Shown: positions 1-9,535, numbered from the stretch's first letter. The stretch is 64,000 nucleotides of DNA from Leyella stercorea DSM 18206 (GCF_000235885.1 NZ_JH379375.1:42629-106628); one strand, 5' to 3'. The notes: generated by a model from the letters alone, not told the origin. Program-made: numbers and translations.

Positions 1-247
1 TGTACTTACAGAATTTCTCGTTGGGCCTATCATCCGTATAGACTCCATACTCTCCGCCATTCTTCAACCACGATGCCGTAGCCTTGATGCCAAAGTGGTT
101 GTTGCATTCGCGCGACAGTTGGCTCTGTCCGTTGCTGCTCTCCAGTATGGCTTGCGCCAAGATGACGGAGGCAGGAATCCCATACATCCGCATCTGTTCT
201 TTGGCTTCCTCCGCATATTGTGCGGCATACGCTGCGTTCTTTCCCAT
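1..247 (-). CDS. Glucosaminidase (FlgJ-like, GH73 type), N-terminal part
   Basis: Partial gene running off the left edge; about 82 residues are visible. The protein starts MGKNAAYAAQYAEEAKEQ and contains the pattern PASVILAQAILESSNGQS, followed by NNHFGIKA. This is the signature of the mannosyl-glycoprotein endo-beta-N-acetylglucosaminidase/FlgJ family, which cuts peptidoglycan glycan strands; the E of LESS is the usual catalytic acid. No signal peptide is seen. A strong ribosome binding site (AAGGAGAT) lies seven bases before the ATG, and the upstream ArdC/MutS gene ends five bases away, so it is the next gene of the same operon. In conjugative elements such enzymes probably open the cell wall for the transfer apparatus (inference). 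Confidence 0.85.
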   Translation of the reverse strand, partial: MGKNAAYAAQYAEEAKEQMRMYGIPASVILAQAILESSNGQSQLSRECNNHFGIKATASWLKNGGEYGVYTDDRPNEKFCKY

Positions 248-251
248 AAGC

Positions 252-2708
252 CTATCTCCTTAGACTGGTGTGTTGTTCTGTTTCTTGACTTTCCTGTGCC
301 ATCTGCTTTCCTGTCTCTTTTCCAGGTGACACCATCTCCGTAATTCCACGCTTCGATGATGTTGTCTGCTTCGGCATTTCCAACTGGTCACAGATGGCCA
401 CCCGTTCACCAGCACGAATGAGCTTCGGCAGATAGGTGTCGAGGGCATGATATGGGAATCCTGCCATTGCCAACGGCTTGCCTTCATCATCCTTGCGCCC
501 ATTGCTCTTTGTCAGCGTAATACCCAATATTTTGGATGCCTTCACCGCATCATCCTTGTAGGTCTCATAGAAGTCACCGCAGCGAAACAAAAGAATGGCA
601 TCAGGATGCTTCTTCTTCAAGTCAAGATATTGTTGGACAAGGGGAGAGACAGCAGCCTTGACAGCCTTTTCATCCTTCTTTTCTTCTTTCTTTTCCTCTT
701 GTTTCTTCTCTTCCCTTTGTTCAGAGCTTTTATCTTCCTTAAGTACCACTTCCTTCTGTTCATCATGCTTATCGACAATTGCCGTCTCCGCTTGCTTCAC
801 CTCCGTCGCTTCTTCCTGCTTCTCTTGTGTACTTTGCTCGACATTGTTGTCTTTCTGCAATACATCAGCAAACAGCGAGGCGGCAAGGTTCTGCTTGTAG
901 GAATCCCTGTCAGGAGCCACCCACAATCGTTGCCATTGTGACGGACTGACACTTCTCGGCTGCAACTTCTTGCCGTCAATAGTGGCTGCACACAGGCATT
1001 CGCCCGATTTGGCACGGAATACTGCCACACGCTGGATGCGGTTCAAATCAACCTCCTGCTCATTACCTCCGAAGATGTCCACCTTCAGGTCGGGTTTCGC
1101 CTCTGCCATAGCATAATACTTCTGTGCCAGTTCCTCACGCACACGCTCGATGTTGTCCATCGACTGCTTCAAGGTGGTGAAGAAATGATTGAGGTCTCCT
1201 TTGTCGGGATAGACGGCAAAGCCCTCCTTACCTTCGGGCTTGATGTACAATGCCCACCGCTCCTTGTCATCCTTTACCAACTGCACATTGTCGAAACCGA
1301 TGTCACGGCTGTGGGTTACGGCCTCAGAAGCATCCAACGAGGATAGGTCTTCGATAGACCAGTTGCTCAGTCTTGATACCGTGATTTTCTTGTCGGCGAA
1401 ATAACTGTCGTCGGGACGGAAGCCCAAGGCTCCGTCGGGATTGTAGAAACGCACGTTGTCATAACCCTCTTTCTGCAAGGCATTGGTGAAGCGTTGCTTG
1501 TTCATGCCCTTGATCTCGTTGTTCACCTCCAACGATGCACCCTGTGGCAGCACCACATCGGCGGTCTTGCTGGCATCATCACGCACGATGACCACAGTAC
1601 GCTGCTCCTCGTTGGGATGCTGCTTGATTTCGTCTGCTACGAAGTAGTGGTTGGGCAACTGCACCTGTATCTGCGCCGTCTCTCGCTGATGCTGGTCGGT
1701 GGCATACTCCACCTTTTCACCCAGTTCGGCTTTCTTCAACACCTTCAGCGCACCGTTCACCTCACTCTCGATGGCATCAATCAGACAAGGGTCTTCCTTC
1801 AGTTCCCTCGTCCAATAGTCCACCATGCTAAGGCTGTCCTTTGACAGACGGGCAGGCAGTCCCAGTTCGAGCATCTTCACGCCCGAAGCTATCTCAGTGA
1901 TGAGTCGTTCCTTCTTCACGGCATCCTCCGACGGGGCTTTGCCGTTCTTCATGACCATGCCCTCACGTGCCAACCGCTGCTGATGACCGGTGGCAGACAC
2001 CAACTGACGCATCATCTCCTGTACATAGTCATTGTAGTGCTCGAAGTCACGCTGCCGTGGCAGGTAGATGACATCCTTCTCGGTGTCGTAGTGCGCCACA
2101 CCCGTGCCGTCCTGACGTACATTCACGAGGTTGTCCTTCATCTTCTGAAGGAATCCGTTGACGCACCCATGCAGCTGCTTGTCCTCCTTGTCGCCATAAC
2201 CTCTATCCTCCACCGTGCCATCCTTCTTCAATGCCGTAGTGTAGGCTGTTTCGTTAGCCATAGGCAGTAGCGTCTGGTCGATATTGAACAGCACACGGAT
2301 CTCACGGTTTTTCACTCCCTTGTACTGCTGTTTGTCCTGTTCCGACAGTTCTGCGTATGCCTCCTTGGTGATGACATCGTCGGGATTGTTGCGGTTGACG
2401 TACTTATTCCAATTGTAATACAGGAACGGCACACCTTTCTCATGCTCCCTCACGCTCTCACCCCGTGCCTTCGCTTCGGAGAACTGCGTAAACAGATTGC
2501 TCTTGCAACCCTTGGCATCGGAGTCAAGGGCAAGGACAAGGGCATTGAACGGACTGACCGAAAAGCCCTTGGGATAGAGCTTCGGATAGAGTTTGCCGCT
2601 TGCATTCAACCAATGTCCCTTGGCATCCACCGCACTCGTCAGTGCCTCAGTGAGCAGCGACACCTGCTTCTCCGCCGTCCGCTTCTCAAATTCTGATTTC
2701 TCTTTCAT
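252..2708 (-). CDS. ArdC-like antirestriction protein fused to a MutS domain I
   Basis: 818 residues. Residues about 10-150 resemble the ArdC N-terminal (DUF1738) ssDNA-binding domain. Residues about 200-300 resemble the ArdC zincin domain, but the expected HELxHxTGH motif reads RQLVSATGH, so the usual zinc and catalytic residues are missing. The middle contains a DUF3945-like segment (around VAVFRAKSG). A charged K/E-rich linker leads to a C-terminal MutS mismatch-recognition domain I (about 675-790) with [23 protein letters not shown] and VSPGKE. No MutS ATPase is present. ArdC proteins protect incoming plasmid DNA from restriction; the MutS module may bind DNA or mimic a repair partner (inference). 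Last large gene of the 12-to-0-kb operon. Confidence 0.85.
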   Translation of the reverse strand: MKEKSEFEKRTAEKQVSLLTEALTSAVDAKGHWLNASGKLYPKLYPKGFSVSPFNALVLALDSDAKGCKSNLFTQFSEAKARGESVREHEKGVPFLYYNWNKYVNRNNPDDVITKEAYAELSEQDKQQYKGVKNREIRVLFNIDQTLLPMANETAYTTALKKDGTVEDRGYGDKEDKQLHGCVNGFLQKMKDNLVNVRQDGTGVAHYDTEKDVIYLPRQRDFEHYNDYVQEMMRQLVSATGHQQRLAREGMVMKNGKAPSEDAVKKERLITEIASGVKMLELGLPARLSKDSLSMVDYWTRELKEDPCLIDAIESEVNGALKVLKKAELGEKVEYATDQHQRETAQIQVQLPNHYFVADEIKQHPNEEQRTVVIVRDDASKTADVVLPQGASLEVNNEIKGMNKQRFTNALQKEGYDNVRFYNPDGALGFRPDDSYFADKKITVSRLSNWSIEDLSSLDASEAVTHSRDIGFDNVQLVKDDKERWALYIKPEGKEGFAVYPDKGDLNHFFTTLKQSMDNIERVREELAQKYYAMAEAKPDLKVDIFGGNEQEVDLNRIQRVAVFRAKSGECLCAATIDGKKLQPRSVSPSQWQRLWVAPDRDSYKQNLAASLFADVLQKDNNVEQSTQEKQEEATEVKQAETAIVDKHDEQKEVVLKEDKSSEQREEKKQEEKKEEKKDEKAVKAAVSPLVQQYLDLKKKHPDAILLFRCGDFYETYKDDAVKASKILGITLTKSNGRKDDEGKPLAMAGFPYHALDTYLPKLIRAGERVAICDQLEMPKQTTSSKRGITEMVSPGKETGKQMAQESQETEQHTSLRR

Positions 2709-2757
2709 GCTTTTATCTTTTTGTTTATCTCAATCACATTCTATAATTGGCTTACCA

Positions 2758-2789
2758 AGCCACCGTTCCCGACAATTTTGTTGTCGGGC
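2758..2789 (-). repeat. REP-like hairpin, family 1 copy A
   Basis: Tag AGCCACCGTTC followed by an 8-bp stem CCCGACAA / TTGTCGGG with loop TTTTG, in the gap between two genes of the operon. The same tag and stem-loop design occurs at 33142-33174 and 42442-42473, and a variant at 12542-12570 and 42518-42547. Confidence 0.75.
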
Positions 2790-2790
2790 T

Positions 2791-4590
2791 TCACTGTATT
2801 CCCCTCGGTCGCACCACGCTCTCCCGTGCCTGCTCTTCGTACTGCATTGCTGCCATCTGTCGCATCTGGTCGTTCTTGGCAAGTATGGCGTTAGCCAATG
2901 TATTCAGCGGCAATGCCCCCGACTGATGCGCCCCAATCACACTGTCAGGCAGTTGAATGGTACAAGGCACATGGTCAATGTTGGCAACGAGACACCGCCC
3001 TTGCAGCATCGGGTTGCTGATACGAGGATTGAGTGGTTCATCAGGATATTGGCGGTACTGAATGCGAGATGCAGCAGGACTAACTGTAGGTGCAATGCCT
3101 TCCTGCTGTTTCCTGCCCAGCACCTCATGTCCCGCTTTGTTGAGCAGATTGGCACCTCCCATACCCATCAACAGCATCTTCAGTATAGGATTCTTCACGA
3201 ACATTCCAGCCACGATAGAGGCCAAAGGAAGGAGGCTATTGTCCATATTCAGCGATTTTGTCTTGCCAGTGAACAGTCCCACCAGTACATCGGGCAGCAT
3301 CGCCAACACATAACCAAGGTTCTTGCCGATGTCTGAAAAGCCGTTCAGTCCAAAACTCTGCAACAGCCCGTCCCATCCATTTTCGTTTGTTTGTAAGGCT
3401 GTTTCCTCCTGCTGGACTACAGATGGTGTTGCCTCTTCAGTCGATGAATCAGGAGTTTCTTTCGGTTCTGCCTTCTTCTCCTTCTCAGCCTCTGCATCCA
3501 GTCTCGCCTTAACCTCCAGATACTCGTCTTCCTGTCCAGGCGCAACTATCAAGGGCACATCCTTGTACTTGCCTGTACGTTTGGTTGCTTCGTTTCTCTG
3601 AGGGTCAAGGAACGTACCTTTGTTCCAAGGAAAAGAGGTCTGCTCGGTTTGTTTCGTCCAATCCATAAAAGTGATATTGCTCGTGGGAATCTTGTTCTTG
3701 AAATGGCTGTTGGTAGCCTTGATATAGCTGTTCTCGTGGTTCTTGATGACTTTTGCCTGTTTGCGGAATGAGGCGAAGACGTTGGTGCCCGTACCGAAAA
3801 CTCCCTTGCTGATACACTCCTCGACACAGACCTCTTGGCTGCTACCTTTCTTGCTTAGGTGCTCCATGCCGACATTCATCACCATATCGATACCGACAAA
3901 CTTGGCGAAGGTTGCCCATGAGCCAATCCCTCCCATGGCCACGACATCGGCACCCGCTCCGGCTGCCCATCCCGCTGCCTTCTCTGTTCGAGAGGGCTTA
4001 TAGGCTGCCTCTCCTTTGGCTTCTATCTCTGCGGCAAGGGGTGACTTGTTCAGTTCGTAGGGCAGACCGAACAGACTGCTTTGTGCCGCCTTGCGGATGA
4101 TATAGTCGGCAGAAGATGTTGGCATACGGTCTTTCACCATTTTTTCTATCATCAGCTGCTCCATGCGGTGATCGATATAGGCGTATGCCAAATCACAACC
4201 GAGTTGTTTAGAGAGTGCATCGTACCGCTCTCGTCCTATCTCCGTCACCACCGCCTTGCGCCATTCCTCAGCCATCACGGCAAGGTCACGCTGCATATCC
4301 TTGTTGCCGACAATAGCCTCCTTGCACATCGCCAGATAGTCTTCGGTGGTCTTGCTGTTCCACTTGCCTGTAATCTTCAGCGTGGCGTATGGGTCATCAC
4401 CAGGCATATTGGCAGTGGCCAATGAGCGTAGGATGCCAGCCGTACTGTTGGAGTAGGCTCGCATCTCGTCTGCCTGTCTGTTGGACAAGTCCCGTTGCAC
4501 CCTGCCCATCACGGGGGCAAGGTGACACCCGAAGTAGTCGCCCATCAGACGCTCTATCTCTGCGAATCGCTGACTGTTCTTAACTGCCAT
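2791..4590 (-). CDS. Conserved ICE protein, 599 aa, function unknown
   Basis: I do not recognise a named domain. The N-terminal third is charged and helical. A small-residue and glycine-rich stretch (GWAAGAGADVVAMGGIGSW, about residues 208-226) and a second hydrophobic block near 440-500 (LGYVLAMLPDVLVGLFTG; LLPLASIVAGMFV; ILKMLLMGMGG) suggest membrane insertion. A linker rich in E, K and P (about 360-400) separates the halves. It sits between the M23/90-aa pair and the ArdC/MutS gene in the same operon, so an envelope or transfer role is likely but unproven. Similar long proteins occur in Bacteroidales conjugative elements as far as I recall. Confidence 0.7.
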   Translation of the reverse strand: MAVKNSQRFAEIERLMGDYFGCHLAPVMGRVQRDLSNRQADEMRAYSNSTAGILRSLATANMPGDDPYATLKITGKWNSKTTEDYLAMCKEAIVGNKDMQRDLAVMAEEWRKAVVTEIGRERYDALSKQLGCDLAYAYIDHRMEQLMIEKMVKDRMPTSSADYIIRKAAQSSLFGLPYELNKSPLAAEIEAKGEAAYKPSRTEKAAGWAAGAGADVVAMGGIGSWATFAKFVGIDMVMNVGMEHLSKKGSSQEVCVEECISKGVFGTGTNVFASFRKQAKVIKNHENSYIKATNSHFKNKIPTSNITFMDWTKQTEQTSFPWNKGTFLDPQRNEATKRTGKYKDVPLIVAPGQEDEYLEVKARLDAEAEKEKKAEPKETPDSSTEEATPSVVQQEETALQTNENGWDGLLQSFGLNGFSDIGKNLGYVLAMLPDVLVGLFTGKTKSLNMDNSLLPLASIVAGMFVKNPILKMLLMGMGGANLLNKAGHEVLGRKQQEGIAPTVSPAASRIQYRQYPDEPLNPRISNPMLQGRCLVANIDHVPCTIQLPDSVIGAHQSGALPLNTLANAILAKNDQMRQMAAMQYEEQARESVVRPRGIQ

Positions 4591-4599
4591 ATACCTTGT

Positions 4600-4932
4600 T
4601 TATATATTATACTGCTGTAATATCTGTTCCTTTGTCTGCTCGATGGCATTGTGATATATCTCCATCTGCTTAGGATAGTGTTCCTCCAACCATGCGTCCT
4701 TGTCCACTTGGCAGTGGATGAACTGCACGGCCATACGTTCCTCAATCTCCACGGAGGGTTCCCCCTCTTCCTTACCATTGAACCATGCCTTTGTCCACCA
4801 TCTCACGCCAGCCCGGTCGGGATAGACGCTCACTATCCTCGGAATGTCGAAGCTCTGGATATCCACGTCCAAGTCGGCAAGAGGGTCGATGATGCCGTCA
4901 TGCGTCAGGGCTTGCTCTTGGAGTTTTTTTTT
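4600..4932 (-). CDS. -1 frame continuation of the M23 peptidase gene (or separate 90-aa ORF)
   Basis: Read alone, the first ATG is at 4872 and gives 90 residues (MDVDIQSFDIPRIVSV...), with no convincing ribosome binding site. The same frame is open upstream to the A9 tract at 4924-4932, inside the 3' end of the M23 gene. A one-base backward slip there would join the M23 protein to a sequence reading KKLQEQALTHDGIIDPLADLDVD and on into this ORF, giving one protein of about 380 residues. The slippery stretch matches the A-AAA-AAA class used by dnaX and many IS elements. An error in homopolymer length would give the same picture. Confidence 0.65.
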   Translation of the reverse strand, partial: KKKLQEQALTHDGIIDPLADLDVDIQSFDIPRIVSVYPDRAGVRWWTKAWFNGKEEGEPSVEIEERMAVQFIHCQVDKDAWLEEHYPKQMEIYHNAIEQTKEQILQQYNI

Positions 4933-5726
4933 AACACCTCGTCCATCGTGGAGAGATATACCTGATGTCGCATGGCAAGATAGTTGAGAAAGTCGGCAAT
5001 GAGCAGGTTCTGCACCTTAGTCGCCAAAGGCATACAGCGGTTGCCGATGCCCAAGGGATTAGCCATGCTCGGCATGGTCTCGTAGAAATAATGCTTGCTC
5101 GCTCCCAACGAGAAGATGTTTCTCAACGACTGCTCCGTATGTTCGGGCAGAGAGTATGCTCCTTGTTGAAGGTCCTCGAAGTAGGAGGGAAGGAAGCGGA
5201 GCATCAATGCCTCTATCTCCTGACGGTCGGTGTCGTAGGGTGAAGGGATGTTCATGTCCAGTTCATTGATGCCCATTTGGGAATTGTGCTCCAATGCCTT
5301 GATATTGCCGTAGAGCATGGTGAGGAACTCCAACGGATTGATTTCCTCTCCGTCAAACCTCACCTCCATGTGCAGCAGGTCGCCACTGATGGCGATGGTC
5401 TGACCGGCCTTGACGCTTTGGGAGAAGTTGGCGAAGACATTGGAGAGATGCCTGTAAGTCACTTCGTATTTGCCGTAGCGGATGGTCTGGTAGATGCCAT
5501 GCTCCGCGTCCGACCCAATGGCAGAGACGGTTCCCGTTGCCACCGCCGACAGCAGGTAATGGTTCACTGAGAAGTCTATGCCGTGATGGAAGAATGTTTC
5601 TCCCGTCACGGGATTTTTCTGCTCTCCGTAACCCAAGGACATCTGCACGTCCTGCTTTATAGGCTCCTCAAACGGCATACAGTAGCCGCTCGATGAGCGC
5701 AGTATCATTTCTTCTGTATATCTCAT
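4905..5726 (-). CDS. M23 (LytM) family endopeptidase, cytoplasmic form
   Basis: 273 residues without a signal peptide. Residues about 30-130 form an M23 metallopeptidase domain: HHGIDF supplies the first histidine and the aspartate, and LLHMEVRF corresponds to the terminal HxH-type motif, though the second histidine is replaced (LHMEV), so activity is uncertain. The remaining 140 residues carry no motif I know. The gene ends in GTG TTA AAA AAA AAC, and a -1 slip there extends the protein into the next ORF. The start follows the preceding membrane-protein gene by 15 bases in the same operon. Likely job: local cell-wall opening or structural role in the transfer machinery (inference). Confidence 0.8.
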   Translation of the reverse strand: MRYTEEMILRSSSGYCMPFEEPIKQDVQMSLGYGEQKNPVTGETFFHHGIDFSVNHYLLSAVATGTVSAIGSDAEHGIYQTIRYGKYEVTYRHLSNVFANFSQSVKAGQTIAISGDLLHMEVRFDGEEINPLEFLTMLYGNIKALEHNSQMGINELDMNIPSPYDTDRQEIEALMLRFLPSYFEDLQQGAYSLPEHTEQSLRNIFSLGASKHYFYETMPSMANPLGIGNRCMPLATKVQNLLIADFLNYLAMRHQVYLSTMDEVLKKNSKSKP

Positions 5727-5741
5727 ATCACTGTATATTGG

Positions 5742-6404
5742 TTATCGTTTCATCCCTCTGCTTTGGGTCTCTGCTTCTTTCATGTTCTGCCCATGTGAAG
5801 ACGTACCGCCTCTGTTAGGCAGAGTTTGCGCCACCTTAGAATTGTTCCCGATGATCATCGCTCCAAGCAGGGCACCCGCAATCTTGCTCATCCAACCAAA
5901 GCGTCCGAATACCATGAAGGCGGCAGCCACCAGTCCGACGATGCTCATACCCGACACGTTGCCCTTGCCGATATTGCCAAAGAGATTGCCTATCATGTCG
6001 CATCCTACGCCTCCGAACATATTCCTAAAGAAATCACTGATGCCGCTGAACTGGGTGTCCATCTTTCCGGCTACAGTGTTCACCGCATCAACGGCTTCAC
6101 CAGCCTTGCCCGTCAGACGTTGCACATCGTTGGCGGTTTGTGCCACCGCTTCCGTGGCATTCTCGCCGATGACAGCATCACCTACGATGCGTGCCACGCT
6201 CTTGTCTGTGGTCAACTTCTCCCATGTCACATAGCCTGCGGCACTACCCACTGCGGCCGTCTGCATAGCCTTGCCGGCTCCCATAAGGGTGCGTTGCGGG
6301 TGGAGTGCCGCACTGCCTAAGGTCTTTCCAGTTACTCCGATGACATGGCCAGTACCTCGTGCCGCCTTGCCACCATATTTCAATAATGAACTCCAAAATC
6401 CCAT
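5742..6404 (-). CDS. Small membrane protein of the ICE operon, unknown function
   Basis: 220 residues. A glycine/alanine-rich N-terminus (about 1-60) precedes a helical stretch with repeated VAQTANDVQRL and EAVDAVNTVA patterns. A strong hydrophobic pair follows at about 155-190 (MSIVGLVAAAFMVFG and IAGALLGAMIIGNNS), and a polar tail rich in S, Q and R ends the protein. I see no named domain. It lies between the RW-tail protein genes and the M23 gene, all on the same strand, which suggests an envelope-located partner of those proteins. Confidence 0.7.
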   Translation of the reverse strand: MGFWSSLLKYGGKAARGTGHVIGVTGKTLGSAALHPQRTLMGAGKAMQTAAVGSAAGYVTWEKLTTDKSVARIVGDAVIGENATEAVAQTANDVQRLTGKAGEAVDAVNTVAGKMDTQFSGISDFFRNMFGGVGCDMIGNLFGNIGKGNVSGMSIVGLVAAAFMVFGRFGWMSKIAGALLGAMIIGNNSKVAQTLPNRGGTSSHGQNMKEAETQSRGMKR

Positions 6405-6497
6405 ATCTTATCGTTTTTTAATCACGGTTTGACTTCGTCTTCTTCTGTCACGACTCGGCATAGCTCGAACAAGTTCGGCTCTGCTCTCGCTGCTCCA

Positions 6498-7181
6498 TCA
6501 GTTTACGTTCTTGCCCACCTGCTTCCACCGCCTCTTGGCAGCCGCTGCTATCTCGGCTTTGTTCGCTTTGGTGGGTCTTGCCCCTTCGTCTATCTCCATC
6601 CAAACATCGCCCATGGTGGTGTATTTCACCGCCCTCGTCAGTCGCTTCAACTGCTTGTTCATCTTCTTCAGTTTGGGTCGGATGCCGAAGACTATCTCCA
6701 CACGCTCCTTCTCGGTCATCTTGTTGCCCGACAGGCATACCGTGCGTATGTCATTAACTATCTCGATGCTGTTCATAATCAGCTCGCGGTATATCTTGTT
6801 GCGCTTGGCTGACAGGGCTACGGCAAGTCCGTTGGCAGGATGGGCATCCAACTGCGCCACCAATCCACCCATATTGTCCACCAACTGACCTATCTCGTGA
6901 TAGAAACCATATATCTGTGCGGCATAGCTGACGATGGAACGGAAGGAGTCCAGATAGTTGTTGAACTCCCGCTGCAGGTCGGTAGTGGCTTCCACTTCCT
7001 CCTTGGTCCAGATATGGCCGGTGGATTGTAGCAGCATCACTTTCTCCTGATTCTTCAGTTCTTTCTCCGCCTTGTTGGTGTACATCAGAATCATCCCCGC
7101 AAGAGTCGGGTCGTTCTGCGCCCGCACTCCTGCAAAAGATGATATAAACATAAAAATGGCAATTGATATGAAATACTTCAT
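6498..7181 (-). CDS. Secreted RW-tail protein (conjugation-type), paralogue 1
   Basis: 227 residues with an N-terminal signal peptide (MKYFISIAIFMFISSFAGVRA, cleavage near AQN). The mature part is predicted helical, with heptad-like leucines. It ends in EIAAAAKRRWKQVGKNVN. The same tail pattern, a short helix with RW and then small or basic residues, ends four other ICE proteins: 7199-7900, 38244-39008, 39036-39761 and 39776-42316. The family is reminiscent of the TraI-like secreted proteins of Bacteroidales conjugative elements (inference). It lies 17 bases after its neighbour 7199-7900 and is probably co-translated and interacting with it. Confidence 0.75.
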   Translation of the reverse strand: MKYFISIAIFMFISSFAGVRAQNDPTLAGMILMYTNKAEKELKNQEKVMLLQSTGHIWTKEEVEATTDLQREFNNYLDSFRSIVSYAAQIYGFYHEIGQLVDNMGGLVAQLDAHPANGLAVALSAKRNKIYRELIMNSIEIVNDIRTVCLSGNKMTEKERVEIVFGIRPKLKKMNKQLKRLTRAVKYTTMGDVWMEIDEGARPTKANKAEIAAAAKRRWKQVGKNVN

Positions 7182-7198
7182 GACTGATTCCTTTATCG

Positions 7199-7900
7199 TT
7201 AATCACTGATGGTCATACGTCCTGCTCTGCGCCATCTGCTAAGGGCTTGGGTGGCTATCTCTCCATTGCTTCGGTCTATCATCCCTGCCGTCACGCCGTT
7301 CCACACATCGGTCATGGTGTAATATCGTATAGACAGATAAAGACGATGCAGCTTCTTGCTGAAGGCACTCAGCTTGTCGTTCAGTGCCCACAGCGTCTTG
7401 CTCCTTTCCGCACCAGTCAGCATGTTCTCTTTGCCTCCTTTGGCGACTGCATCTTTCAGCAGTGTGAAGACGGACACCAATTCCGTGGCGGTCTCCATAT
7501 ACAGGTTGTTCATCGAGAGGGTGGCAACGATGCCTTGCGGATTATTGTTGATGGCCTTGCGCATCTTACACAAGGTGATGAATATCTTCACTCCATCGTC
7601 GTACAGATAGGTACAGGCTTTGAGGGAAGAGGCATAACCACTGGCGGTTTTCAGATAACTGTTGTACTTCTTCTCCCATTCGTGTATCTTGGTGAACTCT
7701 GCGGCGATGGTATTCTGCAACAGGGCAGTCTTGGTCTGACCTTTGATTTCCTTCTCTATCTCACCGTTGATGGCTTCGTTGCCCTCTGCTAATGCCATCC
7801 ATTCCAAAGGGTTGGCAGTCACAATCTGTGCATGGGCTGACGGCACGCTCAGTACCAATGCCACGACAATGAACCAAATCTTATCTATTCGTAATCTCAT
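7199..7900 (-). CDS. Secreted RW-tail protein, paralogue 2
   Basis: 233 residues: signal peptide MRLRIDKIWFIVVALVLS ending near SAHAQ, then an all-helical body including EKEIKGQTKTALLQNTIAAEFTK. The C-terminal tail is EIATQALSRWRRAGRMTISD. It resembles the adjacent 227-aa protein in size, order of hydrophobic segments and tail, and is probably a tandem duplicate. Its start overlaps the end of the PH-domain gene by 20 bases, indicating translational coupling. Periplasmic or outer-envelope location is expected from the signal peptide. Molecular role unknown. Confidence 0.75.
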   Translation of the reverse strand: MRLRIDKIWFIVVALVLSVPSAHAQIVTANPLEWMALAEGNEAINGEIEKEIKGQTKTALLQNTIAAEFTKIHEWEKKYNSYLKTASGYASSLKACTYLYDDGVKIFITLCKMRKAINNNPQGIVATLSMNNLYMETATELVSVFTLLKDAVAKGGKENMLTGAERSKTLWALNDKLSAFSKKLHRLYLSIRYYTMTDVWNGVTAGMIDRSNGEIATQALSRWRRAGRMTISD

Positions 7901-8366
7901 ATACGCCCTTTCTTCGTTTGTTCGTTTCTACTCTTGTTCGTATCACACTCACCACGTCATAGCTGTTGCTGATGCCGGTCATTTCCAGTTTCGGTGTCGT
8001 TCTATCCATCGACAACACGGTCACGCTTTTCAGTCCGCATAACTGTTGTATCAATGTCTGATGCTCGGCAAAGTCCACCACTCGGTACAACTCCATGTAG
8101 TTCACGCTCCGCTGAAACACTCCGTGCTCACAGATGAGTTGCTCGCTCCCGATATGGTAGCGGATACTCCTCAGATAGATGAATCGGTAGAGTAAACAGA
8201 GGGAGAACAGGAGGCTGAAGACAAGCAACAGGGTACTATATGCACAACCGGGCAATCCTCCGATTAGGAGCATTGCCACGCACAACAGCAACAGAGGCAG
8301 TTCGTTGATGAAAAACTGTCCGATGCTGGGGCACAAGGTGATGATGCTATTATCTTCTTGTCTCAT
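7881..8366 (-). CDS. Membrane protein with bacterial PH domain (bPH2/DUF304-like)
   Basis: 161 residues. Two adjacent transmembrane helices lie at about 12-60 (LPLLLLCVAMLLIGGL and LLLVFSLLFSLCLLYRFIYL). The following part reads IRYHIGSEQLICEHGVFQRSVNYMELYRVVDFAEHQTLIQQLCGLKSVTVLS, the pattern of YdbS/YdbT-type bacterial pleckstrin-homology domains, which usually face the cytoplasm. The gene overlaps the TOPRIM gene upstream by 4 bases and the RW-tail gene downstream by 20 bases. Such proteins are scaffold-like. Its presence in this operon suggests anchoring of transfer proteins to the inner membrane (inference). Confidence 0.8.
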   Translation of the reverse strand: MRQEDNSIITLCPSIGQFFINELPLLLLCVAMLLIGGLPGCAYSTLLLVFSLLFSLCLLYRFIYLRSIRYHIGSEQLICEHGVFQRSVNYMELYRVVDFAEHQTLIQQLCGLKSVTVLSMDRTTPKLEMTGISNSYDVVSVIRTRVETNKRRKGVYEITNR

Positions 8367-9505
8367 ACGCTTCTATGATATGTGTTCTTTTCTTCTTTTT
8401 CCCTTTGTTTCTCTGCCTTGCCGGCTGCGATAAACTCGGCATAGTCGAAGGTATCTGGTTCGCCCTTGGCAATCAGTTCTGCTGATTTCTTGTTGAGCAG
8501 CGCATCGTTCCAGTCCTTGTAGCAACCCAATGGATGATAGGCTTGCACATGCTCGTGACGGAAGCCCATCTCTGCTGCCACCTTCCTGAAGTTTGCAACA
8601 AACTGCCGCCCTGCATCGTCCTTGTCAAAACCCAAATAGTGCCGTGCGTTGGGAGTAACGGACAGAAGTCCTCGCATCTGTCCCTCGGTGGGTGTGCCGC
8701 CCGTAGATACATACACCATCTTTACAGGATTTATCTGATACTCTGCCATGGCATCGTAGGCACTCTCAAACCATACAATTTCGCTTGCTTTATCCAACGG
8801 CTCGCCCGTGAGGTTGGCAATCCACAGTCCTTCACTGCTGTTGCTTCCTTCTGCCTTGCCCTTGTAACCGCCGCTACCGTCCATCTTCGGTCGTCCTCGT
8901 TCCTCAAAGCCCACAGTCTTGTCGGGTGTCTTGGGCAGTACAAGCGGAAAGGCAAGGTTGGCAAAGGTAAGTCCATCCGTCCGATGCTTAGTAGCCAGAC
9001 AGAAATGCCGATGAAAAGCATACTGCGTATAGAGGTCGATGCCTCGGAACTTAAAATAGGGATAAAACCTTTTCTGCGTTTCCCTGTCCTGCGGATTGAA
9101 CTTGTGGATGTCGTAGTCATTCAGGTTGAATGGCTTTCCGTCCTTTCTTGGTTCTGTAATCTTCGATGGTCTGTCCTCTATGGGTTGGTTGAGCAGTCGG
9201 TTGCAGACGAGGTTGACGAGTCGGTCAGGAGACATTCCCACCTTGTTCTCTGAAAACATTTCTGGATGCTCCTTGATGAACGAAATGACATTATACACCT
9301 TCTGCTGCGGTGGTTGGAAGCAACATTTCCCATTCTGCGTGACAATGAACTTATCACCACGCACCCGTCTGCCCTCACTGTCAGTACGCACATACGACGG
9401 ATAACGCAAGCCATCTCTCTTGTTCAGATGATACCCTGCGTCCACCAGTACTTCCTGTATGCTCAACCTGTCCAGAAAGTCATCGTATGTCAGTTCACTA
9501 CTCAT
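8363..9505 (-). CDS. TOPRIM-domain primase-like protein
   Basis: 380 residues. The N-terminal half (DFLDRLSIQEVLVDAGYHLNKRDG; QPPQQKVYNVISFIKEHP) resembles the zinc-finger/DUF3991-type region of mobilisation primases, but without an obvious cysteine knuckle. The C-terminal half holds a TOPRIM fold: IVWFESAYDAMA supplies the conserved glutamate, YLGFDKDDAGRQF the DxD motif, and CYKDWNDALL the characteristic end. Proteins of this type make primers on transferred single-stranded DNA or act as small topoisomerase-like nucleases. It is one of two TOPRIM proteins in the window (the other is 52291-53190). It ends with a 4-base overlap with the PH-domain gene. Confidence 0.85.
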   Translation of the reverse strand: MSSELTYDDFLDRLSIQEVLVDAGYHLNKRDGLRYPSYVRTDSEGRRVRGDKFIVTQNGKCCFQPPQQKVYNVISFIKEHPEMFSENKVGMSPDRLVNLVCNRLLNQPIEDRPSKITEPRKDGKPFNLNDYDIHKFNPQDRETQKRFYPYFKFRGIDLYTQYAFHRHFCLATKHRTDGLTFANLAFPLVLPKTPDKTVGFEERGRPKMDGSGGYKGKAEGSNSSEGLWIANLTGEPLDKASEIVWFESAYDAMAEYQINPVKMVYVSTGGTPTEGQMRGLLSVTPNARHYLGFDKDDAGRQFVANFRKVAAEMGFRHEHVQAYHPLGCYKDWNDALLNKKSAELIAKGEPDTFDYAEFIAAGKAEKQREKEEKNTYHRSV

Positions 9506-9535
9506 TATAAATTATAAATTGTAAATTATACATTG

